Source: a virus
Strand: one strand, 5' to 3'
Length of the DNA stretch: 64,000 nt
Virus record (IMG/VR): IMGVR_UViG_3300027151_000002
Span: 42,735-106,734 of that record
Within the stretch, counting starts at the first letter, position 1. The number at the start of each line of letters is the position of its first letter. Below are positions 26,181 to 34,296 of this stretch, one piece after another. Position numbers and translations under genes: made by a program. The notes beneath the pieces are model-generated. The model made no database searches. It was not told where the DNA came from and worked only from the letters and a program-made list of their open reading frames with translations.

Positions 26181-26347
26181 TTTTCTCTTTCCATTGCTCT
26201 GACATCACTGGGCATATTCGCCTGGGAGATTTCTGTTTTCAATGGAGAAATAGTTTTCTTCTTGGCACAATGTATGACGGCTTTGGTGAAAGCCTTCTAA
26301 TCATCGGCAATCGTTCTTTTCGTTTCGGACAATTCCGTTTCATCTAA
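26177..26347 (+). CDS. Small hypothetical protein
   Basis: A 56-residue beta-rich protein (MIFSFHCSDITGHIRLGDFC through 'RFGQFRFI'). Its ATG overlaps the previous stop (ATGA) and the next gene begins 2 nt after its own stop. Function unknown. Confidence 0.5.
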   Translation: MIFSFHCSDITGHIRLGDFCFQWRNSFLLGTMYDGFGESLLIIGNRSFRFGQFRFI

Positions 26348-26349
26348 TC

Positions 26350-26769
26350 ATGGACTTTCAGCTCTCCCTTGTTGAAGAGCATTCTCTGCCTCGCATGGTT
26401 CACATTTGCATTCCTCCTCAATTGCGAGAAGAAGCACAAGCTTTAGCCATGGAGAATCCGCCCATTCATCCTGCATGGCGAAAGGCTCAACAACGTGGTA
26501 GACATTTTGTCATTGCCACCAATGAGCTAGATGACATTACGGAACTTGCCGACTTTGCTCGTACCAACATTGAAGAGCCTGAAGGGCCGATGAGCAAGCC
26601 AAAGCGACAGGCTTATCAAATCCTGCTGGATAGGGCATTCAGGCATGCTGAGCTAATGCCAGTGGGCTCTTGCCATGCCATTGCCATTAAATGGCGAGAC
26701 AAGCCTTTGCCTATCACCAAAAATCTAAGCATCGCCACACAGGCTTTGCGCAAGCCACGAGCTTTGTAA
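26350..26769 (+). CDS. Hypothetical protein
   Basis: A 139-residue protein. A helical region 'PPQLREEAQALAMENPPIHP' is followed by 'GRHFVIATNELDDITELADFARTNI' and a basic C-terminus (RDKPLPITKNLSIATQALRK). It ends a run of four coupled genes and a terminator follows. No family recognised. Confidence 0.55.
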   Translation: MDFQLSLVEEHSLPRMVHICIPPQLREEAQALAMENPPIHPAWRKAQQRGRHFVIATNELDDITELADFARTNIEEPEGPMSKPKRQAYQILLDRAFRHAELMPVGSCHAIAIKWRDKPLPITKNLSIATQALRKPRAL

Positions 26770-26781
26770 CGATTTATGAAC

Positions 26782-26805
26782 GGCCCCCTTGATAGGGGGC
26801 CTTTT
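26782..26805 (+). terminator. Rho-independent terminator
   Basis: GGCCCCCT, loop TGAT, AGGGGGCC, then TTTT. Confidence 0.85.
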
Positions 26806-26816
26806 GCTGGCACACT

Positions 26817-27194
26817 ATGCACATGCGACGGCGAACGTCGCTAGCCCTCTGCTTCACCATCGTGACCGTCTCCTTCAATCACCTACTGCCCAACCATCCT
26901 GTTTCTGCTTTTAAGGATGGAGAGCTTGCCATGCACTTTGGCCAGCCAATGGTGACGCGCAGCTTCTCCATGGGAGATCTGCAAGAATTCATTTGCACCA
27001 TTGAAAAGGCTATTGATGAAGAGCCTAACGTCGTGCAACAACTGGCCCTGGAGCGCATTCGTTGTGCTTTTGTTGTGAGCTTGGACATGCTCAAGCAGAA
27101 TCATGAAGAGCTTCAAAAAGAGGCTCCTCTTGGTGCTGATTTTGAAGAATATCTAATGAACTACAACAATGCCATTAAAGGAGGCAAACTGTGA
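26817..27194 (+). CDS. Hypothetical protein
   Basis: A 125-residue ORF. The first 33 residues (MHMRRRTSLALCFTIVTVSF..) look like a basic and hydrophobic leader, so either it is exported or the true start is a later ATG (MHFGQPMVTR..). The rest is helical: DLQEFICTIEKAIDEEPNVV and 'LALERIRCAFVVSLDMLKQNHEEL'. The next gene's GTG overlaps its stop. Confidence 0.5.
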   Translation: MHMRRRTSLALCFTIVTVSFNHLLPNHPVSAFKDGELAMHFGQPMVTRSFSMGDLQEFICTIEKAIDEEPNVVQQLALERIRCAFVVSLDMLKQNHEELQKEAPLGADFEEYLMNYNNAIKGGKL

Positions 27195-27367
27195 GCACGC
27201 CCAAAGATGTGCTTTCAGACGCTATTTTTAATTACTTTGATAATGACAATGGCGATGAGTTCATCAAAGATCTCGCGGAATTGTTGGCGCAAGATAGGGA
27301 TCATCATCTTAGGAAATTTCGCGCTATCTCTCATGCCTACGAACAACTCTTTGGCCAAAGCTTCTGA
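27191..27367 (+). CDS. Small acidic protein
   Basis: A 58-residue protein starting GTG at 27191 (GTGA overlap): VSTPKDVLSDAIFNYFDNDN, then 'DEFIKDLAELLAQDRDHHLRKFRAISHAYEQLFG'. It is helical and acidic. Tight coupling on both sides supports it. Confidence 0.5.
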   Translation: MSTPKDVLSDAIFNYFDNDNGDEFIKDLAELLAQDRDHHLRKFRAISHAYEQLFGQSF

Positions 27368-27506
27368 TCCATTGTTGGATTGGGATTATGACAAACGAAG
27401 CGTGATGCAACTTGCTACGGCAAAGCTTGAACGTAGGCTTCAATACTGGCGAGAGAAAGAGCAGGAGGAAATCCTGAAGCGATATCGTCTCGTCACTTCC
27501 ATCTAG
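27333..27506 (+). CDS. Small helical protein, last gene of the left module
   Basis: A 57-residue protein from the ATG at 27333, overlapping the previous gene by 35 nt. It contains 'DPLLDWDYDKRSV' then LERRLQYWREKEQEEILKRY. Codon choice is still that of the AT-richer left module; the next gene, 37 nt on, is GC-rich. Confidence 0.45.
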   Translation: MPTNNSLAKASDPLLDWDYDKRSVMQLATAKLERRLQYWREKEQEEILKRYRLVTSI

Positions 27507-27543
27507 CCAAATTGCCAATTTCTACACACTACGAGGTTCAACA
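27507..27543. other. Boundary between the two gene sets
   Basis: AT-rich sequence (CCAAATTGCCAATTTCTACA) gives way within about 40 nt to GC-rich genes with different codon use. No insertion sequence, tRNA remnant or obvious attachment repeat is visible here. Confidence 0.6.
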
Positions 27544-27753
27544 ATGACTCAAGAACATCCCATCACCCCAATGAGCGACTTCCACCCCGCACCATTCGAT
27601 GACTTTTCCACCGAACTGCGCGATCCGTGGCCCGTTGTGGAGCGGCTACGCATGGCACTGCGCGAGGCCGAGCGCTACTGCCTCGGCGCTGAAAACACCA
27701 CCGGGCAGTGCATCACATCCCTTCTTGAAATTCTTCCTGACGAAGATGACTGA
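27544..27753 (+). CDS. Small hypothetical protein
   Basis: A 69-residue acidic protein: PMSDFHPAPFDDFSTELRDP, then 'WPVVERLRMALREAERYCLG' and 'ITSLLEILPDEDD'. First gene of the GC-rich module, with a GAGG-type ribosome site (CGAGGTTCAACA) before ATG. It overlaps the next gene by 8 nt. Confidence 0.55.
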   Translation: MTQEHPITPMSDFHPAPFDDFSTELRDPWPVVERLRMALREAERYCLGAENTTGQCITSLLEILPDEDD

Positions 27754-28006
27754 CTTCCGAGCGCTGTGCGCCCGCATGGCTGACGAGCTGGACCATTACC
27801 GGCAGCTTTTGATGGATGACCGACGCGAAGCACATGCGTTGGCGACAGAAGCCCGCGCCGCACTTGCTCAGCCCAAGCCGCCGAGCTTGAGGGAGCAGGC
27901 GCTAGATGCCCTCACCCTTCTATGCAAAGGGCCGGACGCAACAGCTTTTGTGACGTGTAGAGACACCATCCGCCGTGCTCTCGAACAGCTTCCCGACAAC
28001 GAGTAG
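27746..28006 (+). CDS. Small protein of a type common in picocyanobacterial phages
   Basis: An 86-residue protein starting MTDFRALCARMADELDHYRQ and including 'LATEARAALAQPKPPSLREQALDAL'. The 'FRALCAxMADEL..xRARAALAQP' style is one I recall from Synechococcus phages. No known function. The start overlaps the end of the previous gene. Confidence 0.6.
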   Translation: MTDFRALCARMADELDHYRQLLMDDRREAHALATEARAALAQPKPPSLREQALDALTLLCKGPDATAFVTCRDTIRRALEQLPDNE

Positions 28007-28031
28007 TCACCTTCACTAATTACGCCAACCC

Positions 28032-28205
28032 ATGCCCACCAAGCTCAAAGCCAGCACCCTCCCCGTCAACCTCACCGCCTACCAGCGCGCCATCGACGCC
28101 GCCGCTCGCACCGTTTCCGGTATCCCGCGCTGCCAGCTAGAGGCCATCGTCGCCGCTGCCATCACCGCCATTGGCAAACCAACAGATGACAACCAAGCGG
28201 CCTGA
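28032..28205 (+). CDS. Small hypothetical protein
   Basis: A 57-residue protein (KLKASTLPVNLTAYQRAIDA, then 'RTVSGIPRCQLEAIVAAAITAIG'). It overlaps the next gene by 20 nt. Composition is that of a real GC-rich gene. Function unknown. Confidence 0.45.
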   Translation: MPTKLKASTLPVNLTAYQRAIDAAARTVSGIPRCQLEAIVAAAITAIGKPTDDNQAA

Positions 28206-28362
28206 AAACCAACCCTGTCGCCTTGTCTCCCTCTGCGGTCAGTTCCTCACCGTCAATGGCACCTTCTCCGCAGACCCTGCCAGCGCCCTCACAGCCGAAC
28301 GCTGGTGGCTTGAACGAGAACAACGACGCATCAACACCCTCTCCATCATCATCCGCGCCTAG
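28186..28362 (+). CDS. Small hypothetical protein
   Basis: A 58-residue protein from the ATG at 28186 (KRPENQPCRLVSLCGQFLTV, then 'SALTAERWWLEREQRRIN'). It overlaps the low-complexity N-terminus of the RusA frame for most of its length, so one of the two must be read with care. This frame looks more protein-like over the overlap. Confidence 0.4.
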   Translation: MTTKRPENQPCRLVSLCGQFLTVNGTFSADPASALTAERWWLEREQRRINTLSIIIRA

Positions 28363-28786
28363 TGCCATCACCTTCAACGTGATCGGCATGGAACCAGCAA
28401 CCCAAGGCTCTAAAAGCCATGTCGGTAACGGGATCATGCGCGAAACCAATCAGCGCCTCCGTCCCTGGCGCTCTCTCGTCACCGACGCAGCCCTAGCAAC
28501 CAATACCCCACTCATCAATCACCCCGTCTCCATCTCAATAACCTTTCGCTTCCTACGCCCCAAAGGCCACTACAACAAATCCGGCCTATCCCCTAAAGCA
28601 CCAGCCCACCTAACCTCTCGCCTAAAGGGCGACATCGACAAACTTTCCCGTGCCGTGCTTGATGCCCTCACTGGCTCACTTCTTCACGACGATTCTCAAG
28701 TGGTTCAACTGGCTGCCCACAAGCGCTACTGCACCGCAGAAGAAAAACCTGGTGCCCTCATCACCATCATCCCGCTGGCAACCTAA
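28256..28786 (+). CDS. rusA: RusA-type Holliday junction resolvase
   Basis: The core begins 'AITFNVIGMEPATQGSKSH' and continues to 'SRLKGDIDKLSRAVLDALTG' and 'LLHDDSQVVQLAAHKRY'. This is the RusA signature: two Asp in GDIDK and a third in HDDSQV bind the metal used to cut four-way junctions. The start is unclear; ATG 28256 gives a Ser/Pro-rich leader, and the later GTG 28379 or ATG 28388 would lose the first strand. Its stop codon lies inside the first GGCAACCTAA element. Confidence 0.8.
   Translation: MAPSPQTLPAPSQPNAGGLNENNDASTPSPSSSAPSAITFNVIGMEPATQGSKSHVGNGIMRETNQRLRPWRSLVTDAALATNTPLINHPVSISITFRFLRPKGHYNKSGLSPKAPAHLTSRLKGDIDKLSRAVLDALTGSLLHDDSQVVQLAAHKRYCTAEEKPGALITIIPLAT
28777..28786 (+). 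promoter_or_regulatory. GGCAACYTAR element 1
   Basis: GGCAACCTAA; its TAA is the rusA stop. 19 nt before ATG 28806. A stem GGCAC-CCT-GTGCC (28793-28805) abuts that ATG. Confidence 0.6.
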
Positions 28787-28805
28787 AGCAGCGGCACCCT
28801 GTGCC

Positions 28806-29120
28806 ATGGAACCCTGGTCCATCGTTGCTGAAGATCCCGCAACAGGCGAACCCTTCGGCCTGGTCCTTCAACACGACGTTGACCCAGAACTCGCTGAACA
28901 CATCGCACGCAATCTTCTCGCTACCTTCCGCCTCACAGGTGGCTACCTCCCAACCAACGGCCATCGTTCCCTTAAAGGTCACTACCTCTTCCTCTACTTC
29001 GTCGCACCAGAACCCGTCGCACGCTTAGCCACCATCTGGGCACGCTCCTTTCAAGACGCTGAAGACAAGCTCAATATCCTCGCCTCAGATGGCACCCTCC
29101 TCATGCCCTCCTCCGGTTAA
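28806..29120 (+). CDS. Hypothetical protein
   Basis: A 104-residue alpha/beta protein: MEPWSIVAEDPATGEPFGLV, 'VDPELAEHIARNLLATFRLTGGYLP' and 'FVAPEPVARLATIWARSFQDAEDKL'. The start is the ATG directly after the hairpin that follows the GGCAACCTAA element; no Shine-Dalgarno is visible. Family not recognised. Confidence 0.5.
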   Translation: MEPWSIVAEDPATGEPFGLVLQHDVDPELAEHIARNLLATFRLTGGYLPTNGHRSLKGHYLFLYFVAPEPVARLATIWARSFQDAEDKLNILASDGTLLMPSSG

Positions 29121-29129
29121 ACTCCGGCC

Positions 29130-30341
29130 ATGGCAAATACAATCTCAGATCTCAAGTTTGACCATAAGAACGCCCGCAAGCGTACTGATAGTTCCGCACG
29201 CCTCATTCAGGAATCCCTGCAGCGCTACGGCGCAGCACGCTCCATCGTCATCGACGAAGAGAACCGCATCCTTGCGGGCAACGGCACCATCGAAGGTGCC
29301 AAGGCACTAGGGCTAACGAAGCTCAAGGTCGTTGAAGCCAGCGGTGACGAGATCATCGCCGTGCGCCGTAGCGGCCTCTCCGAAGATGAGAAGGTCGGCC
29401 TCGCTATCGCTGACAACCGCGCTGCTGAACTCTCGGACTGGGATGCCGAGATGCTGCAACAGCTCAGCGAAGAGCATGACCTAGAGCCTTGGTTTGAAGC
29501 AGAAGACCTAGACGAGCTGCTTAAGGAAGCCGAGCAACTCGATCCAGTCGAAGGCAACACCGACCCCGATGAGGTGCCTGAGGCACCCGAAGATCCGATC
29601 ACCAAGCCAGGTGATCTCTGGATTCTCGGCAATCATCGCCTCCTCTGCGGTGACAGCACCAACCCGCAGCACGTTGAACGCCTGATGGATCAGCAGGAGG
29701 CGGACATGCTCTACTGCGATCCTCCTTATGGGATGAACCTCAACACCGACTACAGCCAGATCAAAGGCTCCGCAAAAAGCCCTAACGCAAAGGGCTACAA
29801 ATGGAAAGAAGTAATAGGAGATGACAAAGATTTTGATCCATCGGCTCTAATAGCTTTGTTCCAAGATGTGCCAGAGCAATTTTGGTGGGGAGCTGATTAT
29901 TACTTTGAATGCCTGCCTCGCGGTGGCAGCTTGATTGTTTGGCAAAAACGGGACAAGGCTGATGCTGAGATGATCGGTAACGATTTTGAGATCTGCTGGT
30001 CTAAGAAGCGCCATAAGAAAGCAACATTTTGGAAGCGCTGGGTTGGTTTTGACTCTGTAGAACGCGGAGAGAAGCGCGTCCACCCAACGCAGAAGCCCGT
30101 TGACTTGCATTCATGGGTCTTCGATCAATGGGGAAAACAAGGTGACGTTGTAGTAGACCTCTTTGGAGGCTCAGGCTCCACCCTTATCGCCTGCGAAAAG
30201 ACCAACCGCCACTGCCGCATAATGGAACTCGACCCCGCCTACTGCGATGTGATCGTCAAGCGCTGGGAAGACTTCACCGGTAACACCGCCATCTGCCAAC
30301 CCTCCGCTACCCACTTTGCGGAGCAACAGGAGGCAGCCTGA
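29130..30341 (+). CDS. ParB-like domain fused to DNA methyltransferase
   Basis: A 403-residue protein. Residues 1-110 are a ParB/Srx-type domain ('SSARLIQESLQRYGAARSIV', 'ILAGNGTIEGAKALG'). Residues ~165-390 are a DNA (N4/N6) methyltransferase: 'LWILGNHRLLCGDST', catalytic DPPYG near 197, 'HPTQKPVDL' and 'VVDLFGGSGSTLIAC' for S-adenosylmethionine. Such fusions modify phage DNA and often lie beside terminase genes, as here (the TerS ATG overlaps its stop). Bases about 29790-30100 are visibly AT-richer than the rest. Confidence 0.88.
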   Translation: MANTISDLKFDHKNARKRTDSSARLIQESLQRYGAARSIVIDEENRILAGNGTIEGAKALGLTKLKVVEASGDEIIAVRRSGLSEDEKVGLAIADNRAAELSDWDAEMLQQLSEEHDLEPWFEAEDLDELLKEAEQLDPVEGNTDPDEVPEAPEDPITKPGDLWILGNHRLLCGDSTNPQHVERLMDQQEADMLYCDPPYGMNLNTDYSQIKGSAKSPNAKGYKWKEVIGDDKDFDPSALIALFQDVPEQFWWGADYYFECLPRGGSLIVWQKRDKADAEMIGNDFEICWSKKRHKKATFWKRWVGFDSVERGEKRVHPTQKPVDLHSWVFDQWGKQGDVVVDLFGGSGSTLIACEKTNRHCRIMELDPAYCDVIVKRWEDFTGNTAICQPSATHFAEQQEAA

Positions 30342-30664
30342 TGGCAGCCCGCGATTCCTACCAAGGTCAAGCTATCGAGCGGGCACGCCGCTTCGCTCGC
30401 ATAATCGCCAATGGCGGCCGTAGGTCGGACTGCCTGCGCTATGCCGAAGAAAACTGGGGGGTCAAGGCAAGCTCCTGCGATCAATACCTCCGCATGGCCC
30501 GCGATCAGCTCAAGGCTGACTGGGACATCGAACGGCCCCAGATGATCGCTGACCTGCTCTCTCAGTGCTCCACCCTTCAGATGGAAGCCCGCCGCGCTGG
30601 GCAGTACCACATCGCTCTAGGTGCCATTAACACCGCAGCCAAGCTCGCTCAGCTCTGCTCGTGA
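30341..30664 (+). CDS. terS: Terminase small subunit
   Basis: A 107-residue helical protein with 'SDCLRYAEENWGVKASSCDQYL', an HTH-like stretch typical of small terminases that begin with a 'A...w.vs.r....iarar' pattern. The C-terminal helices 'MIADLLSQCSTLQMEARRAG' would drive ring assembly. Position immediately upstream of TerL with a 4-nt overlap makes the call firm despite low family conservation. Confidence 0.75.
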   Translation: MAARDSYQGQAIERARRFARIIANGGRRSDCLRYAEENWGVKASSCDQYLRMARDQLKADWDIERPQMIADLLSQCSTLQMEARRAGQYHIALGAINTAAKLAQLCS

Positions 30665-32010
30665 GCATCCTTGCTGCTGCACCAACAGGCAACGTCCTTC
30701 AGCAGATCGGTCATGGCAACGGCGACCTTGATGTAGCCAACCTCCTCGCTCGCATCACAGCGGACCTGCACCCCGGTCAGCTCGCCTTTGTCGAAGACCA
30801 GACAACCGAGATCCTTGGCATTTCTGCCGGATACGGCGCTGGTAAAACCCGTGCACTAGCCAGCAAGGCCGTTCACCTCGCCGCCAGCAATCAGGGCTTC
30901 ATCGGCATCGTCATGGAGCCCACCGGCCCATTGATCCGTGACATCTGGCAGAACGACTTCGACGACTTCCTAGAGGCCTACGACATCCCCTACACGTTCC
31001 GCGCTTCACCGCTCCCGGAATACGTGCTGCACCTGCCCGGCGGCGACACCAAGATCCTCTGCCGCAGCTTTGAAAACTGGCAGCGCTGCATCGGCATCAA
31101 CGCCGCATGGTGCCTCTGCGATGAAATTGATACTGTCCCACCCTCCACGGCCAACAAGGCCTTCCCCAAGATCCTTGGCCGCCTTCGTGCCGGCAACGTT
31201 CGGCAGTTCGGTGCAGCCTCCACACCTGAAGGCTTCCGCTGGATGTGGCAAACCTTCGCCTCAGAAGAGACCAAGGAACGCGCTGATCGCAAGCTGATCA
31301 AGATGCGCACGGCAGACAACCCCTATCTGCCGCCTGACTTCATTGAGCGTCTACAGGCCAACTACGACCCGAACCTGCTGCAGGCCTACCTCAACGGTGA
31401 GTTTGTCTCGCTCACCACCGGCCAGGTGTACGACCGCTTCAACCGTGAGCTGCACGTTCAGACGGTTGACTGGGATCCAGAAGAGCCGATCCTGCTCGGC
31501 ATTGACTTCAATATTGGCAACATGAGTGGCGTCTTAGCCGTGCGCCGTGGCCGTGAGCTGCACGTCTTTGATGAGATTACCGGTGCCCACGACACCGATG
31601 CCCTCGCTCAAGAGGCTCGCCGCCGTTACGGCAAAGCACGCATCCTTGGCTACCCCGATGCTTCCGGTGCCAACCGCAGCACCAATAGCTCCCGCAGCGA
31701 CATCGCCATCCTGGAGAGCTACGACATCAGCAACATGGCACCCTCAGCCAACCCACCGGTGCGCGACAGGATCGCAGCGGTGCAAGCGTTGCTGGAGAAC
31801 GGCATGGCCGAGCGCCGTCTGTTCGTCGATAAGCGCTGCAAGAAGCTGATCGAGTGCCTAGAGCTGCAGAGCTACACAGAGCAAGGTGATCCAGACAAGA
31901 GCGCCGGCTATGACCACATGAATGATGCGCTCGGCTACATCGTCCACCGCTGCTTTGAAGTGGGCCGTGGCCACAGCGGTAAAGCAGTGCGCAATCTGCG
32001 CATCTACTGA
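30661..32010 (+). CDS. terL: Terminase large subunit
   Basis: A 449-residue packaging motor (GTG start). The ATPase domain has Walker A 'GYGAGKT' near residue 58 and Walker B 'CLCDEID' near 153. The C-terminal nuclease of RNase-H fold begins 'ILLGIDFNIG' near 276 and includes 'ILGYPDASGANRS' and the late Asp region 'AGYDHMNDALGY'. It would cut concatemers and pump DNA into the prohead through the portal encoded next. Confidence 0.92.
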   Translation: MSILAAAPTGNVLQQIGHGNGDLDVANLLARITADLHPGQLAFVEDQTTEILGISAGYGAGKTRALASKAVHLAASNQGFIGIVMEPTGPLIRDIWQNDFDDFLEAYDIPYTFRASPLPEYVLHLPGGDTKILCRSFENWQRCIGINAAWCLCDEIDTVPPSTANKAFPKILGRLRAGNVRQFGAASTPEGFRWMWQTFASEETKERADRKLIKMRTADNPYLPPDFIERLQANYDPNLLQAYLNGEFVSLTTGQVYDRFNRELHVQTVDWDPEEPILLGIDFNIGNMSGVLAVRRGRELHVFDEITGAHDTDALAQEARRRYGKARILGYPDASGANRSTNSSRSDIAILESYDISNMAPSANPPVRDRIAAVQALLENGMAERRLFVDKRCKKLIECLELQSYTEQGDPDKSAGYDHMNDALGYIVHRCFEVGRGHSGKAVRNLRIY

Positions 32011-32012
32011 TC

Positions 32013-32022
32013 GGAAACCTAG
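32013..32022 (+). promoter_or_regulatory. Variant of the GGCAACYTAR element
   Basis: GGAAACCTAG (one mismatch), 2 nt after the terL stop and 11 nt before the portal GTG. Confidence 0.4.
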
Positions 32023-32033
32023 AAAAAAGGGCT

Positions 32034-33503
32034 GTGCACTTCAATCTCGCTGCCACTGAACTCAAGCCCGTCCTGTCCATTCAGGATCTCGGCGTTCACG
32101 ATCCCGGCATCGCCTGGCAGCGGATGCAGCCCCGCTGGGAACTCATCGAAGAGCTGATCGGTGGCACGCTGCAGCTGCAAGCCGCAGGCCGTCGCTACCT
32201 GCCGCAGGAGCCGAAGGAATCCGACGAGAGCTATCTCGCCCGCCTGCGCCGCAGCGTCTGCCCGCCGTACTACCAGCGCTTAGAGCAGATGCTGGCCGGC
32301 ATGATCAGCCGCAAGCCAGTCCGTCTGGACAACGTGCCTGATCAGGTGCAAGAGCACATGATGGACGTCGATCTGCAGGGCAACGATCTCAACGTCTACC
32401 TGCACAGCCTGGCCCGCACCTGTCTGCGCTACGGGCACGTCGGCGTGCTGGTGGACTTCCCTCGCGGTGATGAAGGCGACGACACACCGGTTACTGACTT
32501 CAACCGTCCCTACTGGGTGAGCTACAGCCCACGGGACATCCTTGGCTGGCGAACTGACGTAGTGGGCGGCACGCAAAAGCTCACGCAGCTGCGCCTGCTA
32601 GAGCGCGTCGTCGTGCCTTACTCGGAATACGGCGAAGAGGTGGTGGAGCAGGTGCGGGTGCTGACGCCCGGTGCGTTCCAGCTGTTCCGCAAGCAGGCCT
32701 CCCGCTCCCGTGATTGGGAACTGGTCAGCGAAGGCCAGACCACGCTCGACGAGATCCCCTTTGCGGTTGCCTACTCCAACCGCGTGGGCATCCTGGAATC
32801 CACCCCGCCGCTGGAAGAGGTCGCACACCTCAACCTGCAGAGCTACCGCGTCAGCTCAGACCTCAGCAATCAGCTGCACATCGCTGCTGTGCCTCGCTTC
32901 CATCTGTACGGCGTGCCAGCCGAACTAGATGAGATCACTGCTGGCCCTGACTCCGCCATGGCTCTACCCGTGGATTCACGGGCTGAGTTTGTGGAGCCGC
33001 AAGGCACCAGCTACGGCTTCCAGTTCCAGCAGCTGGATCGCATTGAACGCCAGATCAATCAACTTGGCCTGGCCGCTGTGATGGGTCAAAACATGACCAA
33101 CCAAGCGGCAGAAGCCAAGGCCATTGACCGCAGCCAAGGTGATGCTGCCCTGATGACCGTGGCGCTTGGCCTGCAGGATCTGATCGACAACTGCCTGCGC
33201 TTCCACAGTGCGTTCCTCGGTCTGCCCAACAGCGGCAGCAGCATGGTCAACAACGACTTCGTGGCCCGCACGCTGGAGCCTGGTCATGTAGCCGAGCTGA
33301 TCAAGCTGCGCCTCAACGGTGACATCACGCAGGAAACCCTGCTGATCCAGCTAGCCGATGGTGAGTGGCTCTACGACGACTTCAATGTCGATCAGGAGAT
33401 TGAAGCCACCGCAGCGCAACAGCAATCACGGCTTGATGCACAAGCTGCGCAGCTTGATGCAAATCTGCAACAACTTCCGGGGCAACCTAATCAGCAACCC
33501 TGA
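32034..33503 (+). CDS. Portal protein (DUF4055-like)
   Basis: A 489-residue protein with GTG start. 'YYQRLEQMLAGMISRKPVRL', 'RTCLRYGHVGVLVDFP' and 'YWVSYSPRDILGWR' are typical of DUF4055 portals of siphoviruses. Later 'LEEVAHLNLQSYRVSSDLSNQLHIAAVP' forms the stem/wing region. It forms the dodecameric DNA gate in the capsid vertex. Position between TerL and the scaffold agrees. The Gln-rich C-terminus contains the next GGCAACCTAA element in its codons. Confidence 0.85.
   Translation: MHFNLAATELKPVLSIQDLGVHDPGIAWQRMQPRWELIEELIGGTLQLQAAGRRYLPQEPKESDESYLARLRRSVCPPYYQRLEQMLAGMISRKPVRLDNVPDQVQEHMMDVDLQGNDLNVYLHSLARTCLRYGHVGVLVDFPRGDEGDDTPVTDFNRPYWVSYSPRDILGWRTDVVGGTQKLTQLRLLERVVVPYSEYGEEVVEQVRVLTPGAFQLFRKQASRSRDWELVSEGQTTLDEIPFAVAYSNRVGILESTPPLEEVAHLNLQSYRVSSDLSNQLHIAAVPRFHLYGVPAELDEITAGPDSAMALPVDSRAEFVEPQGTSYGFQFQQLDRIERQINQLGLAAVMGQNMTNQAAEAKAIDRSQGDAALMTVALGLQDLIDNCLRFHSAFLGLPNSGSSMVNNDFVARTLEPGHVAELIKLRLNGDITQETLLIQLADGEWLYDDFNVDQEIEATAAQQQSRLDAQAAQLDANLQQLPGQPNQQP
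33481..33490 (+). promoter_or_regulatory. GGCAACYTAR element 2
   Basis: GGCAACCTAA within the last codons of the portal gene, 27 nt before ATG 33518. A stem GAGCC-TGT-GGCTC (33502-33514) stands between. Confidence 0.55.
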
Positions 33504-33517
33504 GCCTGTGGCTCTAC

Positions 33518-34201
33518 ATGCCCGACAACGACACCGCTCCTGTGGAGCAGTCTGCAAACAACGCTGATCTGCAAGCCCTGCAAGCAGAACTCGATGCCAT
33601 GCGCCGCAAGAATGCGGAGCTGCTGGACGAGAAGAAGAAGCTGGCCAAGAAGCTGCCTGAAGTGCCCGATGGCGTTGATGTCCAGGAACTGCTGGACTTC
33701 AAGCGCAAGGTGGAGCAGCAGCAGCTGGAATCCAAAGGCAAGTACGACGAAGCGCTTAAGACCTACGAGCAGCAGTACCGCGAGCGTGAATCGCAGCTGC
33801 AGGCTCGTGTCGCTGAGCTAGAGGCCGAAAACCGTGAACTCAAGGTGATCGGTCCTGCCGTCGCTGCCCTGGCCGACACCGTGCACGATCCAGATGAGGT
33901 GATCAGGTTGCGGCTCAAGCCCGATCAGATTGAGCGCGAAGCAGACGGCAGCGTGGTCGTTGTCGATGGCTACCAGCGCACACCAATCAGCGACTGGGCA
34001 CGCACCAGCCTGCCGCAGTACCGCCTCAAGGCACCAAAGCCCGCCGGCACCGGCGCACCGGTTGGCCGTAGCACCGCTGAACTACCTGCCGGCAGCAAAA
34101 ACCCCTTCTCGCGTGAGCACTACAACCTCACCGAACAAGCACGGATCTACAAAACAGATCCTGAACTCTATGCACGCTTAAAAGCTGCAGCTAGTAAGTA
34201 A
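33518..34201 (+). CDS. Capsid scaffold protein
   Basis: A 227-residue protein: a long N-terminal coiled coil (about 15-110, LQALQAELDAMRRKNAELLD and on), then a small domain 'VIRLRLKPDQIEREADGSVVVVDGYQ' and a disordered Ala/Pro/Gly-rich end. Coiled-coil proteins directly before the major capsid gene are scaffolds that guide prohead assembly and are then removed. Confidence 0.8.
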   Translation: MPDNDTAPVEQSANNADLQALQAELDAMRRKNAELLDEKKKLAKKLPEVPDGVDVQELLDFKRKVEQQQLESKGKYDEALKTYEQQYRERESQLQARVAELEAENRELKVIGPAVAALADTVHDPDEVIRLRLKPDQIEREADGSVVVVDGYQRTPISDWARTSLPQYRLKAPKPAGTGAPVGRSTAELPAGSKNPFSREHYNLTEQARIYKTDPELYARLKAAASK

Positions 34202-34296
34202 ACGCTTCTGGCATACTTACAAGCAAGAGGGAAGGCTGTGCTGACCCATTGGCCTGTGGCCGCACCACAAACCCACTCTCTTTAGGAGCTTGAACC

